Of a stretch of 64,000 nucleotides of DNA, positions 43,923-53,163 are shown one piece after another. The position numbers and the translations under genes were made by a program. The stretch is from assembly GCF_034555935.1 (NCBI RefSeq), contig NZ_JAYDCJ010000003.1:1240001-1304000 (forward strand), given 5' to 3'. Below the pieces are notes generated by a model, which saw nothing but the letters and a program-made list of their open reading frames with translations, had not been told where the DNA came from and ran no database searches. Source of the DNA: Marinobacter qingdaonensis. GTDB taxonomy: Bacteria; Pseudomonadota; Gammaproteobacteria; Pseudomonadales; Oleiphilaceae. Each line of letters begins with the position of its first letter. Within the stretch, counting starts at the first letter, position 1.

Positions 43923-46373
43923 TCAGTGGACGCTGGAGCCCTTGCGGGGTTTCTGGCCGAAGCAGACCTGAAAAACGTCGTTGTAGTGCTTGGCGAAATT
44001 CACCGTCAGCCCGTCCTTCAGGTAGGCCGGCAGCTCCTCGTAATCGCCACGATTGGCCTCGGGCAGGATCAGGTTGGCGATCTTCTGCCGGCGCGCGGCG
44101 ATCACCTTCTCGCGAATGCCGCCCACCGGCAGCACCTGTCCGGTCAGTGTGAGCTCGCCGGTCATGGCGATGTTCGGCTGCGGTGCCTCCTTGCGGGCGA
44201 TGGACAGCAGCGCGGTGGCCATGGTGACACCGGCACTCGGGCCATCCTTGGGGGTGGCGCCTTCGGGCACGTGCAGGTGCACGAACGACTTGTCGAAGAA
44301 GGTCGGGTCGCCCTTGAACCGTTTCAGGTTGGAGGACACGTAGCTGTAGGCGATTTCCGCCGATTCCTTCATCACCTCGCCCAGTTGCCCGGTCAGCCGG
44401 AAGCCGCGCTGGCTTGAGTGGATGCGCGAGGCTTCGATGCTGAGCGTGGCGCCACCCATGGCGGTCCAGGCCAGCCCGGTGACGACGCCAATGCCCTTCA
44501 GGGACTTCTCCTTGCGAAACGCCGGCTGCCCCAGGTACTCGGCGAGATCGGAGACACCGACTTTGACCGCGCTGTCGGGCTTTTCCAGCAGCTTCACAAT
44601 GCCCTTGCGGATGATCTTGTGCAGCAGCTTTTCCAGGCCGCGGACGCCGGCTTCCCGGGCGTAGCCCTCGATCACCTGCTTGATGGCGGCATCGCTGATG
44701 TTGAGTTGCTTTTTCAGCAGGCCGGCCCGTTTCAGCAGGCGCGGCAGCAGATAGTGTTTGGCAATGGCCAGCTTTTCCTCGGCGATGTAACCGGACAGCC
44801 GGATCACATCCATGCGGTCCAGCAGCGGCCGGGGAATGGTGTCCAGCTGGTTGGCGGTGCAGATGAACAGGACCTTGGACAGGTCCATGCGCACGTCCAG
44901 GTAGTGGTCCAAGAATTCCCGGTTCTGTTCCGGGTCCAGGGTTTCGAGCAGGGCCGAGGCCGGATCGCCCTGGAACGAGGCACCAATCTTGTCGATTTCG
45001 TCGAGCATGATCACCGGGTTGGCGACCTTGGAGTCCTTCAACGCCTGCACGAACTTGCCCGGCATGGCCCCGATGTAGGTGCGCCGGTGGCCCTTGATCT
45101 CGGCCTCGTCGCGCATGCCGCCGACGCTGAACCGGTAGAACTTGCGGCCCAGGGCATCGGCCACCGAGTGGCCGATGGAGGTCTTGCCGACCCCGGGTGG
45201 GCCTACCAGCAGCAGGATGGAGCCGCTGACTTCGCCCTTGAAAGTGCCTTCCGCCAGGAACTCGACGATGCGGTCCTTGACGTCGTCCAGGCCGTCGTGA
45301 TCCCGGTCCAGGATGCGACGGGCTTCGGCCAGGTCAAAATGATCCTCGGAGTGGATGCCCCAGGGCACTTGGGTCAGCCAGTCCAGATAGTTGCGGGTGA
45401 CGCCATACTCCGGCGAGCCCTGTTCCAGCACCTGCAGCTTCTGGACCTCGTCCCAGAACCGTTCCTGCACCGCCTCGGGCGGCTCCAGTTTGGCCATGCG
45501 CTCCTCGAAACGCTCGACATCCGCGGTCTTGTCGTCCTTGGCCATGCCCAGTTCGCGCTGGATAACCTTGAGCTGTTCCTTCAGGAAAAACTCCCGCTGG
45601 TGCTTCTGGACCTTGGCGTTGACCTCTTCGCTGATTTCCGATTGCAGGCGCGCGACTTCCTGCTCCTTGCGCATCAGCAGCAGCACTTTTTCCATGCGTC
45701 GGAGCAGGGGCACGGTGTTCAGTACGTCCTGCAGCTCCGCACCGGGAGCGCTGGTCATGGACGCGCCGAAGTCGGCCAGGGGCGAACTGTCGTCCGGCCC
45801 AAAGCGCGACAGGTACTGCTTGACCTCCTCGCCGTAGAGCGGGTTGGTGCGCAGCAGTTCCTTGATGGCGCTGATGATGGCCAGGGTGTAGGCCTTGAGT
45901 TCGTCGGCGTCTTCCTCCGGTTCCCGCGGGTACTCCACTTCCACCAGGTACGGTGGCTTGCGCCGCAGCCACTGCACAATCCGGAACCGCTGCAGGCCCT
46001 GGGCGATGAACTGGACCTTGCCGCCTTCCTGCTGGGCCTGATGCACCCGCACCGCGCAGCCGGTAATTTCCAGCTGGTCGCTGGCGGGGATGCCCTGTTC
46101 GGCCTCGTGTTCCTCGACGAAACAGATGCCCAGCACCCGGTGGTCGGTCTCGCCCACCCGTTTCAGGGTCTCCTGCCAGGGATCCTGGTTGACCATGACT
46201 GGCTGGACCTGGGCGGGAAAGAACGGCCGGTTCGACACCGGCAGCACGTACATGCGGGTTGGCATCATCTGCTGGGGCAGGGCCAGGCTCTTGCTGTGCT
46301 CGTCCTTACCGATGTATTCGGTCAGGTCTTCCTCGAATTCCTCAAGCGACTCGGTGCGGTTTTCGTCATTCAT
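43923..46373 (-). CDS. lon: Lon-type ATP-dependent protease (second-type, AsrA-like)
   Basis: Soluble AAA+ serine protease. The 816-residue product has an N-terminal substrate domain, coiled coil, Walker [10 protein letters not shown] near residue 389, and the catalytic dyad Ser713 (KDGPSAG) and Lys756 ([11 protein letters not shown]), spaced exactly as in E. coli Lon. The divergent N-terminus (acidic leader before [13 protein letters not shown]) and neighbours are unlike the clpX-lon locus, so this is probably the extra Lon, like P. aeruginosa AsrA. A CTTGAAA motif (46479-46485, minus strand) upstream may be part of a heat-shock promoter. Confidence 0.93.
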   Translation of the reverse strand: MNDENRTESLEEFEEDLTEYIGKDEHSKSLALPQQMMPTRMYVLPVSNRPFFPAQVQPVMVNQDPWQETLKRVGETDHRVLGICFVEEHEAEQGIPASDQLEITGCAVRVHQAQQEGGKVQFIAQGLQRFRIVQWLRRKPPYLVEVEYPREPEEDADELKAYTLAIISAIKELLRTNPLYGEEVKQYLSRFGPDDSSPLADFGASMTSAPGAELQDVLNTVPLLRRMEKVLLLMRKEQEVARLQSEISEEVNAKVQKHQREFFLKEQLKVIQRELGMAKDDKTADVERFEERMAKLEPPEAVQERFWDEVQKLQVLEQGSPEYGVTRNYLDWLTQVPWGIHSEDHFDLAEARRILDRDHDGLDDVKDRIVEFLAEGTFKGEVSGSILLLVGPPGVGKTSIGHSVADALGRKFYRFSVGGMRDEAEIKGHRRTYIGAMPGKFVQALKDSKVANPVIMLDEIDKIGASFQGDPASALLETLDPEQNREFLDHYLDVRMDLSKVLFICTANQLDTIPRPLLDRMDVIRLSGYIAEEKLAIAKHYLLPRLLKRAGLLKKQLNISDAAIKQVIEGYAREAGVRGLEKLLHKIIRKGIVKLLEKPDSAVKVGVSDLAEYLGQPAFRKEKSLKGIGVVTGLAWTAMGGATLSIEASRIHSSQRGFRLTGQLGEVMKESAEIAYSYVSSNLKRFKGDPTFFDKSFVHLHVPEGATPKDGPSAGVTMATALLSIARKEAPQPNIAMTGELTLTGQVLPVGGIREKVIAARRQKIANLILPEANRGDYEELPAYLKDGLTVNFAKHYNDVFQVCFGQKPRKGSSVH

Positions 46374-46579
46374 GCGGTCAATTATCCTTGGGAACGATGG
46401 TCGGGGCGCCCGGCGGGTGTCGGTGCGTCCGGGACCGTGGCGACGTCTATCTAGCCTATGTAACGGCAGTTACGGTGATTTCAAGGAATTGGTCTTATCG
46501 TCGCAGCTGCTTGATTTTTGGGCATCCGGCCCCATGAATGATGGCAGTTCCCGTTTCATTCGAATTTCAGGTGTCACCC

Positions 46580-47443
46580 ATGAGCGATTCCCCCTACATT
46601 TTTGAAGCCACCATGGAAAACTTCCAGCAGGATGTGATGGAAGCCTCGGCCACCACACCGATCCTGGTGGATGTCTGGGCCGACTGGTGTGCCCCCTGCA
46701 AGCAGCTGATGCCCGTGCTGGAAAAGCTCGCCAACGAGTACCAGGGCGGCTTTCGCCTGGCCAAGGTCAACGCCGACCAGCAGCAGGAGCTGACTTCCAG
46801 TCTGGGCGTGCGCAGCCTGCCCACCATCATCCTGGTCAAGAACGGCCAGGCCGTGGACGGTTTCAATGGGGCCCTGCCTGAAGGCGAGATTCGCAAGGTG
46901 CTGGACAAGCACGTGGAGGCGCCGCAGGAAGACCCCTACGACAAGGCCCACCGGCTCTGGGAAGCCGGGGACGTGGAGGGCGCCACGGCGATCCTGACTG
47001 AGCTGAACCAGAAGGACCCGGAAAACCTGAAGGTGCTGATCGACCTGGCCCAGCTGAAAGCCGAGTCGGGTGATCTGGAAACCGCGGAGCAGGTGCTGGC
47101 CAGCCTGCCACCGGAGGAGAAAATGCAGCACCAGGCCAAGCAACTGGCGGCCCGGGTGAAGTTTCTCAAGCAGTCTGCGGAACTGCCGCCGATCAAGGAC
47201 CTGGAGATGGCGCTGGAGCAGGATCCGAAAGACCCCAATGCCCTGCATCAGCTAGCCCTGCATCACGTGCTGCGTGAAAACAACGCCGCGGCCATGGATC
47301 TGTTGATCCGGTTGATGCAGGTGGACAGCAAGTACAAGGACGAGGCCGCCAAGACCACGCTGATCGAGCTGTTCGACAAACTGGGTAACAACAACCCGGA
47401 CGTACGTACCTACCGGCGCAAGCTGTATACCCTGATGCATTAA
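46580..47443 (+). CDS. Thioredoxin-TPR protein, CnoX (YbbN)-like
   Basis: Predicted chaperone/redoxin that protects unfolded proteins. The 287-residue protein has an N-terminal thioredoxin domain with WCAPC (Cys37, Cys40), followed by TPR-like repeats and the family C-terminal domain with RTYRRKLYTLM. The CxxC is complete, unlike E. coli CnoX where it is degenerate, so a redox role is possible. ATG 46580 follows AGGTG; the upstream in-frame ATG at 46538 adds residues outside the domain. It is divergent from the Lon gene, both in protein quality control. Confidence 0.9.
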   Translation: MSDSPYIFEATMENFQQDVMEASATTPILVDVWADWCAPCKQLMPVLEKLANEYQGGFRLAKVNADQQQELTSSLGVRSLPTIILVKNGQAVDGFNGALPEGEIRKVLDKHVEAPQEDPYDKAHRLWEAGDVEGATAILTELNQKDPENLKVLIDLAQLKAESGDLETAEQVLASLPPEEKMQHQAKQLAARVKFLKQSAELPPIKDLEMALEQDPKDPNALHQLALHHVLRENNAAAMDLLIRLMQVDSKYKDEAAKTTLIELFDKLGNNNPDVRTYRRKLYTLMH

Positions 47444-47501
47444 CGCTCAGCCAGCGGACGCTCAGGCTGGCAGGTAGCTTGCGTCGATGGTCTGATTCGC
47501 T

Positions 47502-47530
47502 GCAGGCAGGCAGGCAGGCAGGCAGGCAGG
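47502..47530. repeat. Tetranucleotide microsatellite (GCAG)7
   Basis: Seven perfect tandem GCAG units plus one G. It lies between the stop codons of two convergent genes, downstream of cnoX and of the lipoprotein gene. Arrays of this kind change length by slipped-strand mispairing. Confidence 0.95.
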
Positions 47531-47552
47531 TGGGGCGGGCGGTTCAGAGAAG

Positions 47553-47575
47553 GGCGCGGGGATGATCCCCGCGCC
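47553..47575. terminator. Perfect 11-bp hairpin downstream of the lipoprotein gene
   Basis: GGCGCGGGGAT / ATCCCCGCGCC around a single G, between the lipoprotein stop codon and the GCAG array. Only CTTCTCT follows on the minus strand, so it is a weak or Rho-assisted terminator. Confidence 0.65.
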
Positions 47576-47584
47576 GGATTGCAT

Positions 47585-49585
47585 TTAACCGCCGGTTTGC
47601 ACCAGGATGGCCAGGCCCAGTTCATTCGGGTTGCCTGGCCCAGTCGGCTGCCAGCGTACGTTGAAGATGCCCAGGCTCGCGTCTTCGTTGAAGAAGCCCT
47701 CCAGGGTCGTGGTTCCCTCTTCATCACTGACCACCAGGTCGGTCGGCTCGGACCCACCCAGGCTGACGGCTACCTCAATATCGGCCACCTCTTCGGTGCT
47801 GACCTCGATGTCGCCGCCCAACCCGGCCTTGATGACCTCAAAGAAGGTGCCATCAATGGAGCCGGTGGTATTCGACGCCATGGTCAGCAAGGTATTGAAC
47901 TTGCTCGAGTTCATGATCATCTCCTCACCGTTGCCCAGGGTCAGGGAGTTGAACAGCAGACGGTAGGTTTTGCCGGCCACCGTGGGTGTCTGAGCCGGCA
48001 GCTTCACCGCCAGGGTCTTGTTCATCTGGGCGTTCTGCCCACTCGTTCCCTCAGACTCGGCGAAAACCAGGAAATTGGCGTCGTCGTTGACGAAGCCGTC
48101 CGTAGTCGTGGGCTCTTGCGCGCCAGCAGGGCTAACCGAGGTAATGTCGCCATCGGCGGTGATGACGATCGTGAGATCGTTTTCGGCGGGGCTGGTGGTG
48201 GCGGTGTAGGTTGGCTCAGTGGAGCCGGCTACCAGGCCGATCCGGTGACCTGTGGCGGCGCCGGAGTCAACGGTGCCATCGCCGGGGAAGGTCAGGGTGT
48301 TGATCTCGGTTTCCACCTCCAGCACACCGCTTTCAATCCAGGTTTCGATAAACACCCGGCCAAAGGTGCCGGTCAGGTCCGAATCGGTAAACGCGGTCGG
48401 CGTCCGGCTGAACACCTCGAGTGAGCGGAAGACTTCATCGCCCTGCTTGGCCTGTGGGTCGACCGCGTCCTTTTCACCGTCGCCATTGGTGTCCACCGTG
48501 CTATAGCGCACGGCCGCCTCGTTGGCGAGCAGGAAGAACAGGCCGGTGTCCGGGACCTGCTGCAGGTTGTAGGTGAAGGCCGGGAAGCGCCAGCCATAGT
48601 CGCCATCAATCTCCTCTTCAAACTCTCCGGTAATCGACAGGATGCCATTCCCGGTGTAGGTGGCCGCGAAGCTTTCGTCGAAGCTATCCTCGCCCACCTC
48701 GTAGTACACGCCGCTCTGGTTCAGGGCGGTGCCGTTCAGGCTGCCATAGGCATAGTCTTCCTCGGTGTGGTTGACCGTCACCGCGCCGTCGCTGCCAGCG
48801 GCGAAGGAGAATTGGGCCATCCAGAGATCGGTGGCGTAGGTGCCATTGCTGCCGTCATCGTTGTCGTGCAGGCCAAACTCGAAAGCGGCACTGCGATAAT
48901 TGCCGGCGATGCCGGTGCTGTCGCCTTCGCCCCCGGCCACGACAGCGACCTGATTCTCGACGAAATCGCCGACCTGCTGGTCCAGGGCGGCGAACGCCTG
49001 CTCCAGGTTGTTGGCGTCGGACAGGGTGATGTCGAACGCTTCCACCCGGCCCTCCAGTTTGACCACGTCAGTCACTACCAGTTGATCCAGCTTGGCGCCC
49101 TGGGAGATGAATTTCCTGAGCACGAATTCGGAGACCGGTGAAATGTCCACGTCCTGTTCCACCACCTGCGCTCGCAGCGTGGTGCTGTTCTGGCCGGTGA
49201 TGCGGACCACCAGGTTGCCCGCCAGGTTGACGCCTTCGGGCAGGGTCAACCGATAGTCCCCGGTGATGGAGGTGCTGGTGCGTGCGAGCACCTCGCCGAT
49301 CTGATTGCCGTCGTCATCGACCCGAATGAGCTCTACATCGGCGCCTTCGATAGGGTCCAACCCGGTGATCGCAGCGGCGACCGACGGGACGAGGAAGTTC
49401 AGGGCTACCTCGAACGGGGTTCGGGGTTCGTAAAAGGCGACGGTGCCGGCCGGGGCCGTGGCCGTACCCGAGACTTGGGTGCCTTCAGTTGAGCCAGAGC
49501 CGCTGCTGCTGGATGAGCCGCACCCCGCCAGCAGAACAGAGGTTGATAAAGCGCCCGCCAGGACCAGGTAGTGGTTCCTTTTCAC
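47585..49585 (-). CDS. Unrecognised large lipoprotein
   Basis: A 666-residue protein whose function I do not recognise. The signal peptide ends with lipobox LLAGC (Cys22), followed by a Ser/Gly tether. Residues about 35-130 look like a carboxypeptidase-regulatory-like beta-sandwich (VELIRVDDDGNQIGEV...ITGDYRLTLPEG). A calcium-loop-like DTNGDGEKDAVDP occurs in the middle, and the rest is acidic and beta-rich. The start is GTG 49585 with AAGGAG 7 nt upstream; the long frame to 50020 overlaps the next gene. Composition suits a surface or periplasmic protein of a halophilic bacterium. Confidence 0.8.
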   Translation of the reverse strand: MKRNHYLVLAGALSTSVLLAGCGSSSSSGSGSTEGTQVSGTATAPAGTVAFYEPRTPFEVALNFLVPSVAAAITGLDPIEGADVELIRVDDDGNQIGEVLARTSTSITGDYRLTLPEGVNLAGNLVVRITGQNSTTLRAQVVEQDVDISPVSEFVLRKFISQGAKLDQLVVTDVVKLEGRVEAFDITLSDANNLEQAFAALDQQVGDFVENQVAVVAGGEGDSTGIAGNYRSAAFEFGLHDNDDGSNGTYATDLWMAQFSFAAGSDGAVTVNHTEEDYAYGSLNGTALNQSGVYYEVGEDSFDESFAATYTGNGILSITGEFEEEIDGDYGWRFPAFTYNLQQVPDTGLFFLLANEAAVRYSTVDTNGDGEKDAVDPQAKQGDEVFRSLEVFSRTPTAFTDSDLTGTFGRVFIETWIESGVLEVETEINTLTFPGDGTVDSGAATGHRIGLVAGSTEPTYTATTSPAENDLTIVITADGDITSVSPAGAQEPTTTDGFVNDDANFLVFAESEGTSGQNAQMNKTLAVKLPAQTPTVAGKTYRLLFNSLTLGNGEEMIMNSSKFNTLLTMASNTTGSIDGTFFEVIKAGLGGDIEVSTEEVADIEVAVSLGGSEPTDLVVSDEEGTTTLEGFFNEDASLGIFNVRWQPTGPGNPNELGLAILVQTGG

Positions 49586-49767
49586 ATCAATACTCCTTTT
49601 CGAAAAGATAGGTGTTACGCGGTCTGACGCTAGCATGAACGATTTGTAATCTGCTCCCCCCATATGGGGGGTAATGGGGATCGTGGCCCTGGCAACCGGA
49701 GCGGCCGGGAACCTATGGCTTGCCGCGGGCTCCCATTGAGAAGGCTGGATGGTTAAGGGGAGAGCGG

Positions 49768-51192
49768 GTGACGCGGCTGATTGGATGGTGGCTTTGGGGC
49801 TTGCTGTCGCTGACGGCAGTGGTTGGCTGCGCGTCGCGTCCGGCGCCGCTCGCACCCGCCCTGGTGAGCGACGCCTGCGAGCAGCAATTCGAGCGCTGGC
49901 ACCTGCAGGTCGCAAGCCAGGGCCGCAAGGATGCCCAGGCCTGGTCGCCGCCCGGTTTTCCCTACCTGCGGGTGGATCGCTTGTTGGCCAGTTTCGAGCT
50001 GGCGGATCTGTCTCTGGCACAGCGTCGGGACTGGCTGAGTCGGGCCCATGGCAAAGCCCGGCAAGCCTGGTGGTTTGAGCGCGAGGGCGGCCCGGCCAAT
50101 GCCTCCGGGTGGCTGGCGGGGCTGCACGCCTGTTCGGCCCAGGCCATCGCGGAACTGCCCGAAGACGAGGCGAGCTGGCGGCGGCTGGCAGCGACGGTCC
50201 GGGTGCCGGATGACTACCGCTCCGGTGCCCAGATTGCCGGTCTCTACCCTCTGGTGCGGCCGATCGTCCATTGGCGTGCCACCGTTACCATGCAGGGGCT
50301 CGCCGATCAGTTCGGTCACTACCGGGCGCTGGGTCGATGGCGGTCCTATGGGCCGCCCGAAACTGAGCGGCAAGCGCCGACCGCCTGGCAGCGGGACCGC
50401 CTCGGTATTCCAGTGTTTGAGCCAGCGGCCCTGGAGCGGTTGTTTCACGGGCACGCGCCGGTATGGCGGATCGATACCCGCGATCGCCATGACCAGCCGG
50501 GGACGCCGGGGCGGGGGCTGGACGGGCGTCTGCGATTTGGGCTTGAGCCGGTGGTCTACAAGCACCTGGGGTTCGCCTACGTCGGTGGGGTGATCCAGCC
50601 CCAGTTGGTGTATCAGATCTGGTTTGCCGCCCGGCCGGCGCAGTCCTGGCCAGACATCTATGCCGGCGCCCTGGATGGGGTGGTGTGGCGGGTTACCCTG
50701 GACGATCGTGGCCGGGCGCTGGTGTACGACAGCATCCATCCCTGTGGCTGCTACCACCAGTGGGTATTGGTGGCCGGCGGCTTGCGCCCGGCGGCGGGAC
50801 TGAATCGGGTGGTGGAACAGGTCTGGGTATTGGGTGAGGTGTCGGCGGATGGGGACGGGCCGCTCGAGCTGTCGCTGTCGGCGGGTGATCACCATCTGGT
50901 CGAGGTGCAGGCTGGGGCGATGGGCGCCGGTATTTCCGGCCTGGGGAAGCCGCGGACCTACCGCCTGGAGCCGCTTGACCGGCTGCGCGGGCGGTCTGCG
51001 GCCGGCCGCCGGTTGTATCGATCCGATGGGCTGATTGCCGGTACCGAGCGACTGGAGCGGTTCCTGCTCTGGCCCACGGGAGTGGACTCTCCGGGCGCAA
51101 TGCGCCAATGGGGCCGGCACGCCGTATCCTTTACCGGTCGGCGGCACTTTGACGACCCCCACCTGCTGGACCGGTACTTTGTGCTGCCCTGA
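49768..51192 (+). CDS. Unrecognised lipoprotein
   Basis: A 474-residue hypothetical protein. GTG 49768 is the likely start (GGGGAG 5 nt upstream) and gives a signal peptide with lipobox VVGC (Cys21); the frame is open from an ATG at 49720. The mature part is rich in Trp, Arg and Gly, with conserved-looking blocks such as HPCGCYHQW (about 328-336), a possible metal or catalytic site, and ADGDGPLELSLSAGDHH. No family is recognised. It is followed 41 nt later by the HNH gene. Confidence 0.75.
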   Translation: MTRLIGWWLWGLLSLTAVVGCASRPAPLAPALVSDACEQQFERWHLQVASQGRKDAQAWSPPGFPYLRVDRLLASFELADLSLAQRRDWLSRAHGKARQAWWFEREGGPANASGWLAGLHACSAQAIAELPEDEASWRRLAATVRVPDDYRSGAQIAGLYPLVRPIVHWRATVTMQGLADQFGHYRALGRWRSYGPPETERQAPTAWQRDRLGIPVFEPAALERLFHGHAPVWRIDTRDRHDQPGTPGRGLDGRLRFGLEPVVYKHLGFAYVGGVIQPQLVYQIWFAARPAQSWPDIYAGALDGVVWRVTLDDRGRALVYDSIHPCGCYHQWVLVAGGLRPAAGLNRVVEQVWVLGEVSADGDGPLELSLSAGDHHLVEVQAGAMGAGISGLGKPRTYRLEPLDRLRGRSAAGRRLYRSDGLIAGTERLERFLLWPTGVDSPGAMRQWGRHAVSFTGRRHFDDPHLLDRYFVLP

Positions 51193-51232
51193 TGATTACC
51201 ACCGAGGATACGGAACCACGAGTTATCTGGTC

Positions 51233-51553
51233 ATGCTGCATTTGCCTCCGCAACCGGAACGCTGCGAACTCTGCCTGCGCGGGGTCGCCAAGCTGACCCG
51301 CCACCACCTGATTCCCAAGCGCCTGCACCGCAAGAAGCGGTTCCAGAAGCTGTTCGAGCGGGACGACATGATCACCCGAACGCTCTGGGTGTGTCGGCCC
51401 TGCCACAACGCCATCCACCAGGCCAGGTCCGAGTTGGAGCTGGGGCTGCACTTCAATACCCGGGACAAACTGCTGGAGCTGGAGGAGTTGAGAACCTTCG
51501 TGGAGTGGCTCAAGGATAAGCCGGACGGGTTGGTGCCCAAGTCGAGTCGTTAG
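51233..51553 (+). CDS. HNH endonuclease-like protein
   Basis: A 106-residue protein with a zinc-bound HNH fold: CELC at 11-14, RHHLIPKR near residue 25, and CRPCHNAIH near residue 55. These supply two CxxC zinc pairs and the catalytic His/Asn/His. Small orphan HNH proteins of this kind occur in many proteobacteria with no known substrate. No phage genes, methyltransferase or toxin/antitoxin partner are next to it. ATG 51233 has no strong ribosome site, so expression may depend on the upstream gene. Confidence 0.8.
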   Translation: MLHLPPQPERCELCLRGVAKLTRHHLIPKRLHRKKRFQKLFERDDMITRTLWVCRPCHNAIHQARSELELGLHFNTRDKLLELEELRTFVEWLKDKPDGLVPKSSR

Positions 51554-51622
51554 CGCGGATTGGTCTGATCCAATCGGTGGCGGTCGCAGTATCTCTGCAG
51601 GAATTCTTTGCGGAGGTGTTTT

Positions 51623-51862
51623 ATGGCCAATGTGAAAGAAGACCGTCGGAGGATCCAGCGTTTCATGGGCTGGAGTGCCCTCGTGCTGTTTACGCCCTGG
51701 CTGCTGATCGCCGGTCTCAAGGCGGTGCAGACGTACCAGGCGGGTCTGTTGGACAACGCCGATCTGCGTGTCGTTCTGATTGGTGTCCTTGGGGTCGCGT
51801 TTGGCGCGTTGATGGTCTGGGTGATTCCGTCCTGGAAAGCCCGCCGTTCAAGTCGTCAGTGA
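51623..51862 (+). CDS. Small two-helix membrane protein, unknown
   Basis: A 79-residue protein with a basic N-terminus and two hydrophobic helices (about 17-34 and 49-70) and a basic C-terminus (KARRSSRQ), predicting both ends in the cytoplasm. ATG 51623 follows GGAGGTG at good spacing. No family recognised. It is convergent with the desaturase gene, with about 100 nt between. Confidence 0.7.
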   Translation: MANVKEDRRRIQRFMGWSALVLFTPWLLIAGLKAVQTYQAGLLDNADLRVVLIGVLGVAFGALMVWVIPSWKARRSSRQ

Positions 51863-51965
51863 CGCAGCGCGCAAGCTGGGCCGCTTCGACGGCCCCCGAA
51901 TTCAATGGCTACTTTCGCATCGTGCCTTCATGCACTCGCTCAATCCTAGGTCGAATCTAAAGGTA

Positions 51966-53060
51966 TCAAACGGCTTGGTGACGTTCCGCGGGCGTGTTCC
52001 GATGAAACCTGTTTCCCCGTAGAAAAGATCCGTAATCGTTGAACCGGACTCCCATCTCTTTCATCACCCTGTGGGCAGTCGGCGCGGTCCACTGCCGGAT
52101 GTAAAAGGGTTCCCGCACAGCGAAATGATGGATGGCGTGTGTGCTGCCAAAGTTGAAACAGAACAGCTGCATCGGCAGTAGCCACCAGGGATTGAGAACT
52201 TGGCATTGCTGCATGATGTTCCTCGGCTCGACATCACCGTAGTAGTGCATGTTGGAGCTGATGAAGTGCAGGCAGAAAGTGCGCAGGAAAGACGGCAGCA
52301 TGTATACCACGGCAAAGGTATCGAGCGCCGCCAGTGCTGTTGCCAGTTCTCCCGACAGGTAAATCGGGACACCGGCGAGCTGGGCCGTGAACAGCACCAG
52401 ATGCGTCAGTACCCAGCAGTGGAACAGAAGGTAGTAGAGGTTGCCAAGCGGTGCATAGGCGAGCAGTTGTTGCCATCTCATCTTCCTCACATCGCCCTTC
52501 GAAGCCGGCTTCTGGCTGCGGATGTACTCGCGCACTGCATGCTGCATAGTGAAGGGTCGCAGCAGCACGGCCAACATGTTGTCTCCGGTCATCAGCAGAC
52601 GACGAAGGCCCCATCGCTCACCGTTGGTGATGCCGCGTTCCTCGAGATCACTCTCGGTGCCGCTGAACTTGTGATGGTGCAGGTGCAGCTTGCGTCGTAC
52701 GAACGGGCTGATGGTACTGGCCCGGGCCAACCACCCCAGCGCCAGCATCAGATCGTTGGCCCAGGGCCGGTTTTTGAAGTACATCAGGTGGATCAGATCG
52801 TGCTCCAGCTCGTGGATCAGCGATGCGAAGAACGCGGTCACCGGAACACAGACCCACCAGGGAATGACCTCCATGACGTAGAGTGTGCCGCTGGCAATCA
52901 TCCCAAGCAGCGAGATGGCCATGATGGTGGCGCCAATCAGATTTTGGTGCTTTTCCAGCCAGGGATGCCGGCGGCGAAGGGTCCGCCCCTCCTCCAGAAT
53001 GGTCTTGCGGATATGCTCGGTTTTCTCCGCGTCGCTCAAGTTGTTCGGATCAACAGACAT
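51966..53060 (-). CDS. Fatty acid desaturase, membrane di-iron type
   Basis: Predicted inner-membrane desaturase or hydroxylase acting on acyl chains. The 364-residue protein has three His boxes: HELEH (83-87), HLHHH (126-130) and HAIHH near the C-terminus, and four or more membrane helices (about 40-80 and 190-260). Start at ATG 53060 has AAGGTC upstream; an in-frame ATG at 53093 is also possible. It is divergent from an AraC regulator with a palindrome between. Desaturation position and substrate cannot be told from sequence. Confidence 0.88.
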   Translation of the reverse strand: MSVDPNNLSDAEKTEHIRKTILEEGRTLRRRHPWLEKHQNLIGATIMAISLLGMIASGTLYVMEVIPWWVCVPVTAFFASLIHELEHDLIHLMYFKNRPWANDLMLALGWLARASTISPFVRRKLHLHHHKFSGTESDLEERGITNGERWGLRRLLMTGDNMLAVLLRPFTMQHAVREYIRSQKPASKGDVRKMRWQQLLAYAPLGNLYYLLFHCWVLTHLVLFTAQLAGVPIYLSGELATALAALDTFAVVYMLPSFLRTFCLHFISSNMHYYGDVEPRNIMQQCQVLNPWWLLPMQLFCFNFGSTHAIHHFAVREPFYIRQWTAPTAHRVMKEMGVRFNDYGSFLRGNRFHRNTPAERHQAV

Positions 53061-53077
53061 GGTTTTGACCTTTTTAA

Positions 53078-53096
53078 CGGTTGGACATGTCAACCG
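53078..53096. promoter_or_regulatory. Inverted repeat in the desaturase/araC intergenic region
   Basis: CGGTT and AACCG flank GGACATGTC, itself built around the perfect palindrome GACATGTC. It is placed about 20 nt upstream of the desaturase start and about 68 nt upstream of the AraC gene: a candidate operator for that regulator. Confidence 0.5.
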
Positions 53097-53163
53097 GGCG
53101 CATACACCCGGTTGTATCAGCTGCTAGTGTGATTCTCTCCAGGTCAGTACCGGCTATGAATCG

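Noticed and set aside
47440..47757. 105-codon minus-strand frame through the GCAG array
   Set aside because: It overlaps the lipoprotein gene end in another frame and encodes repeat-derived Pro/Ala/Cys/Leu units; no ribosome site.
51233..51553. HNH gene as part of a restriction or phage defence system
   Set aside because: No methyltransferase, helicase, toxin or phage gene lies beside it; the neighbours are a lipoprotein and a small membrane protein.
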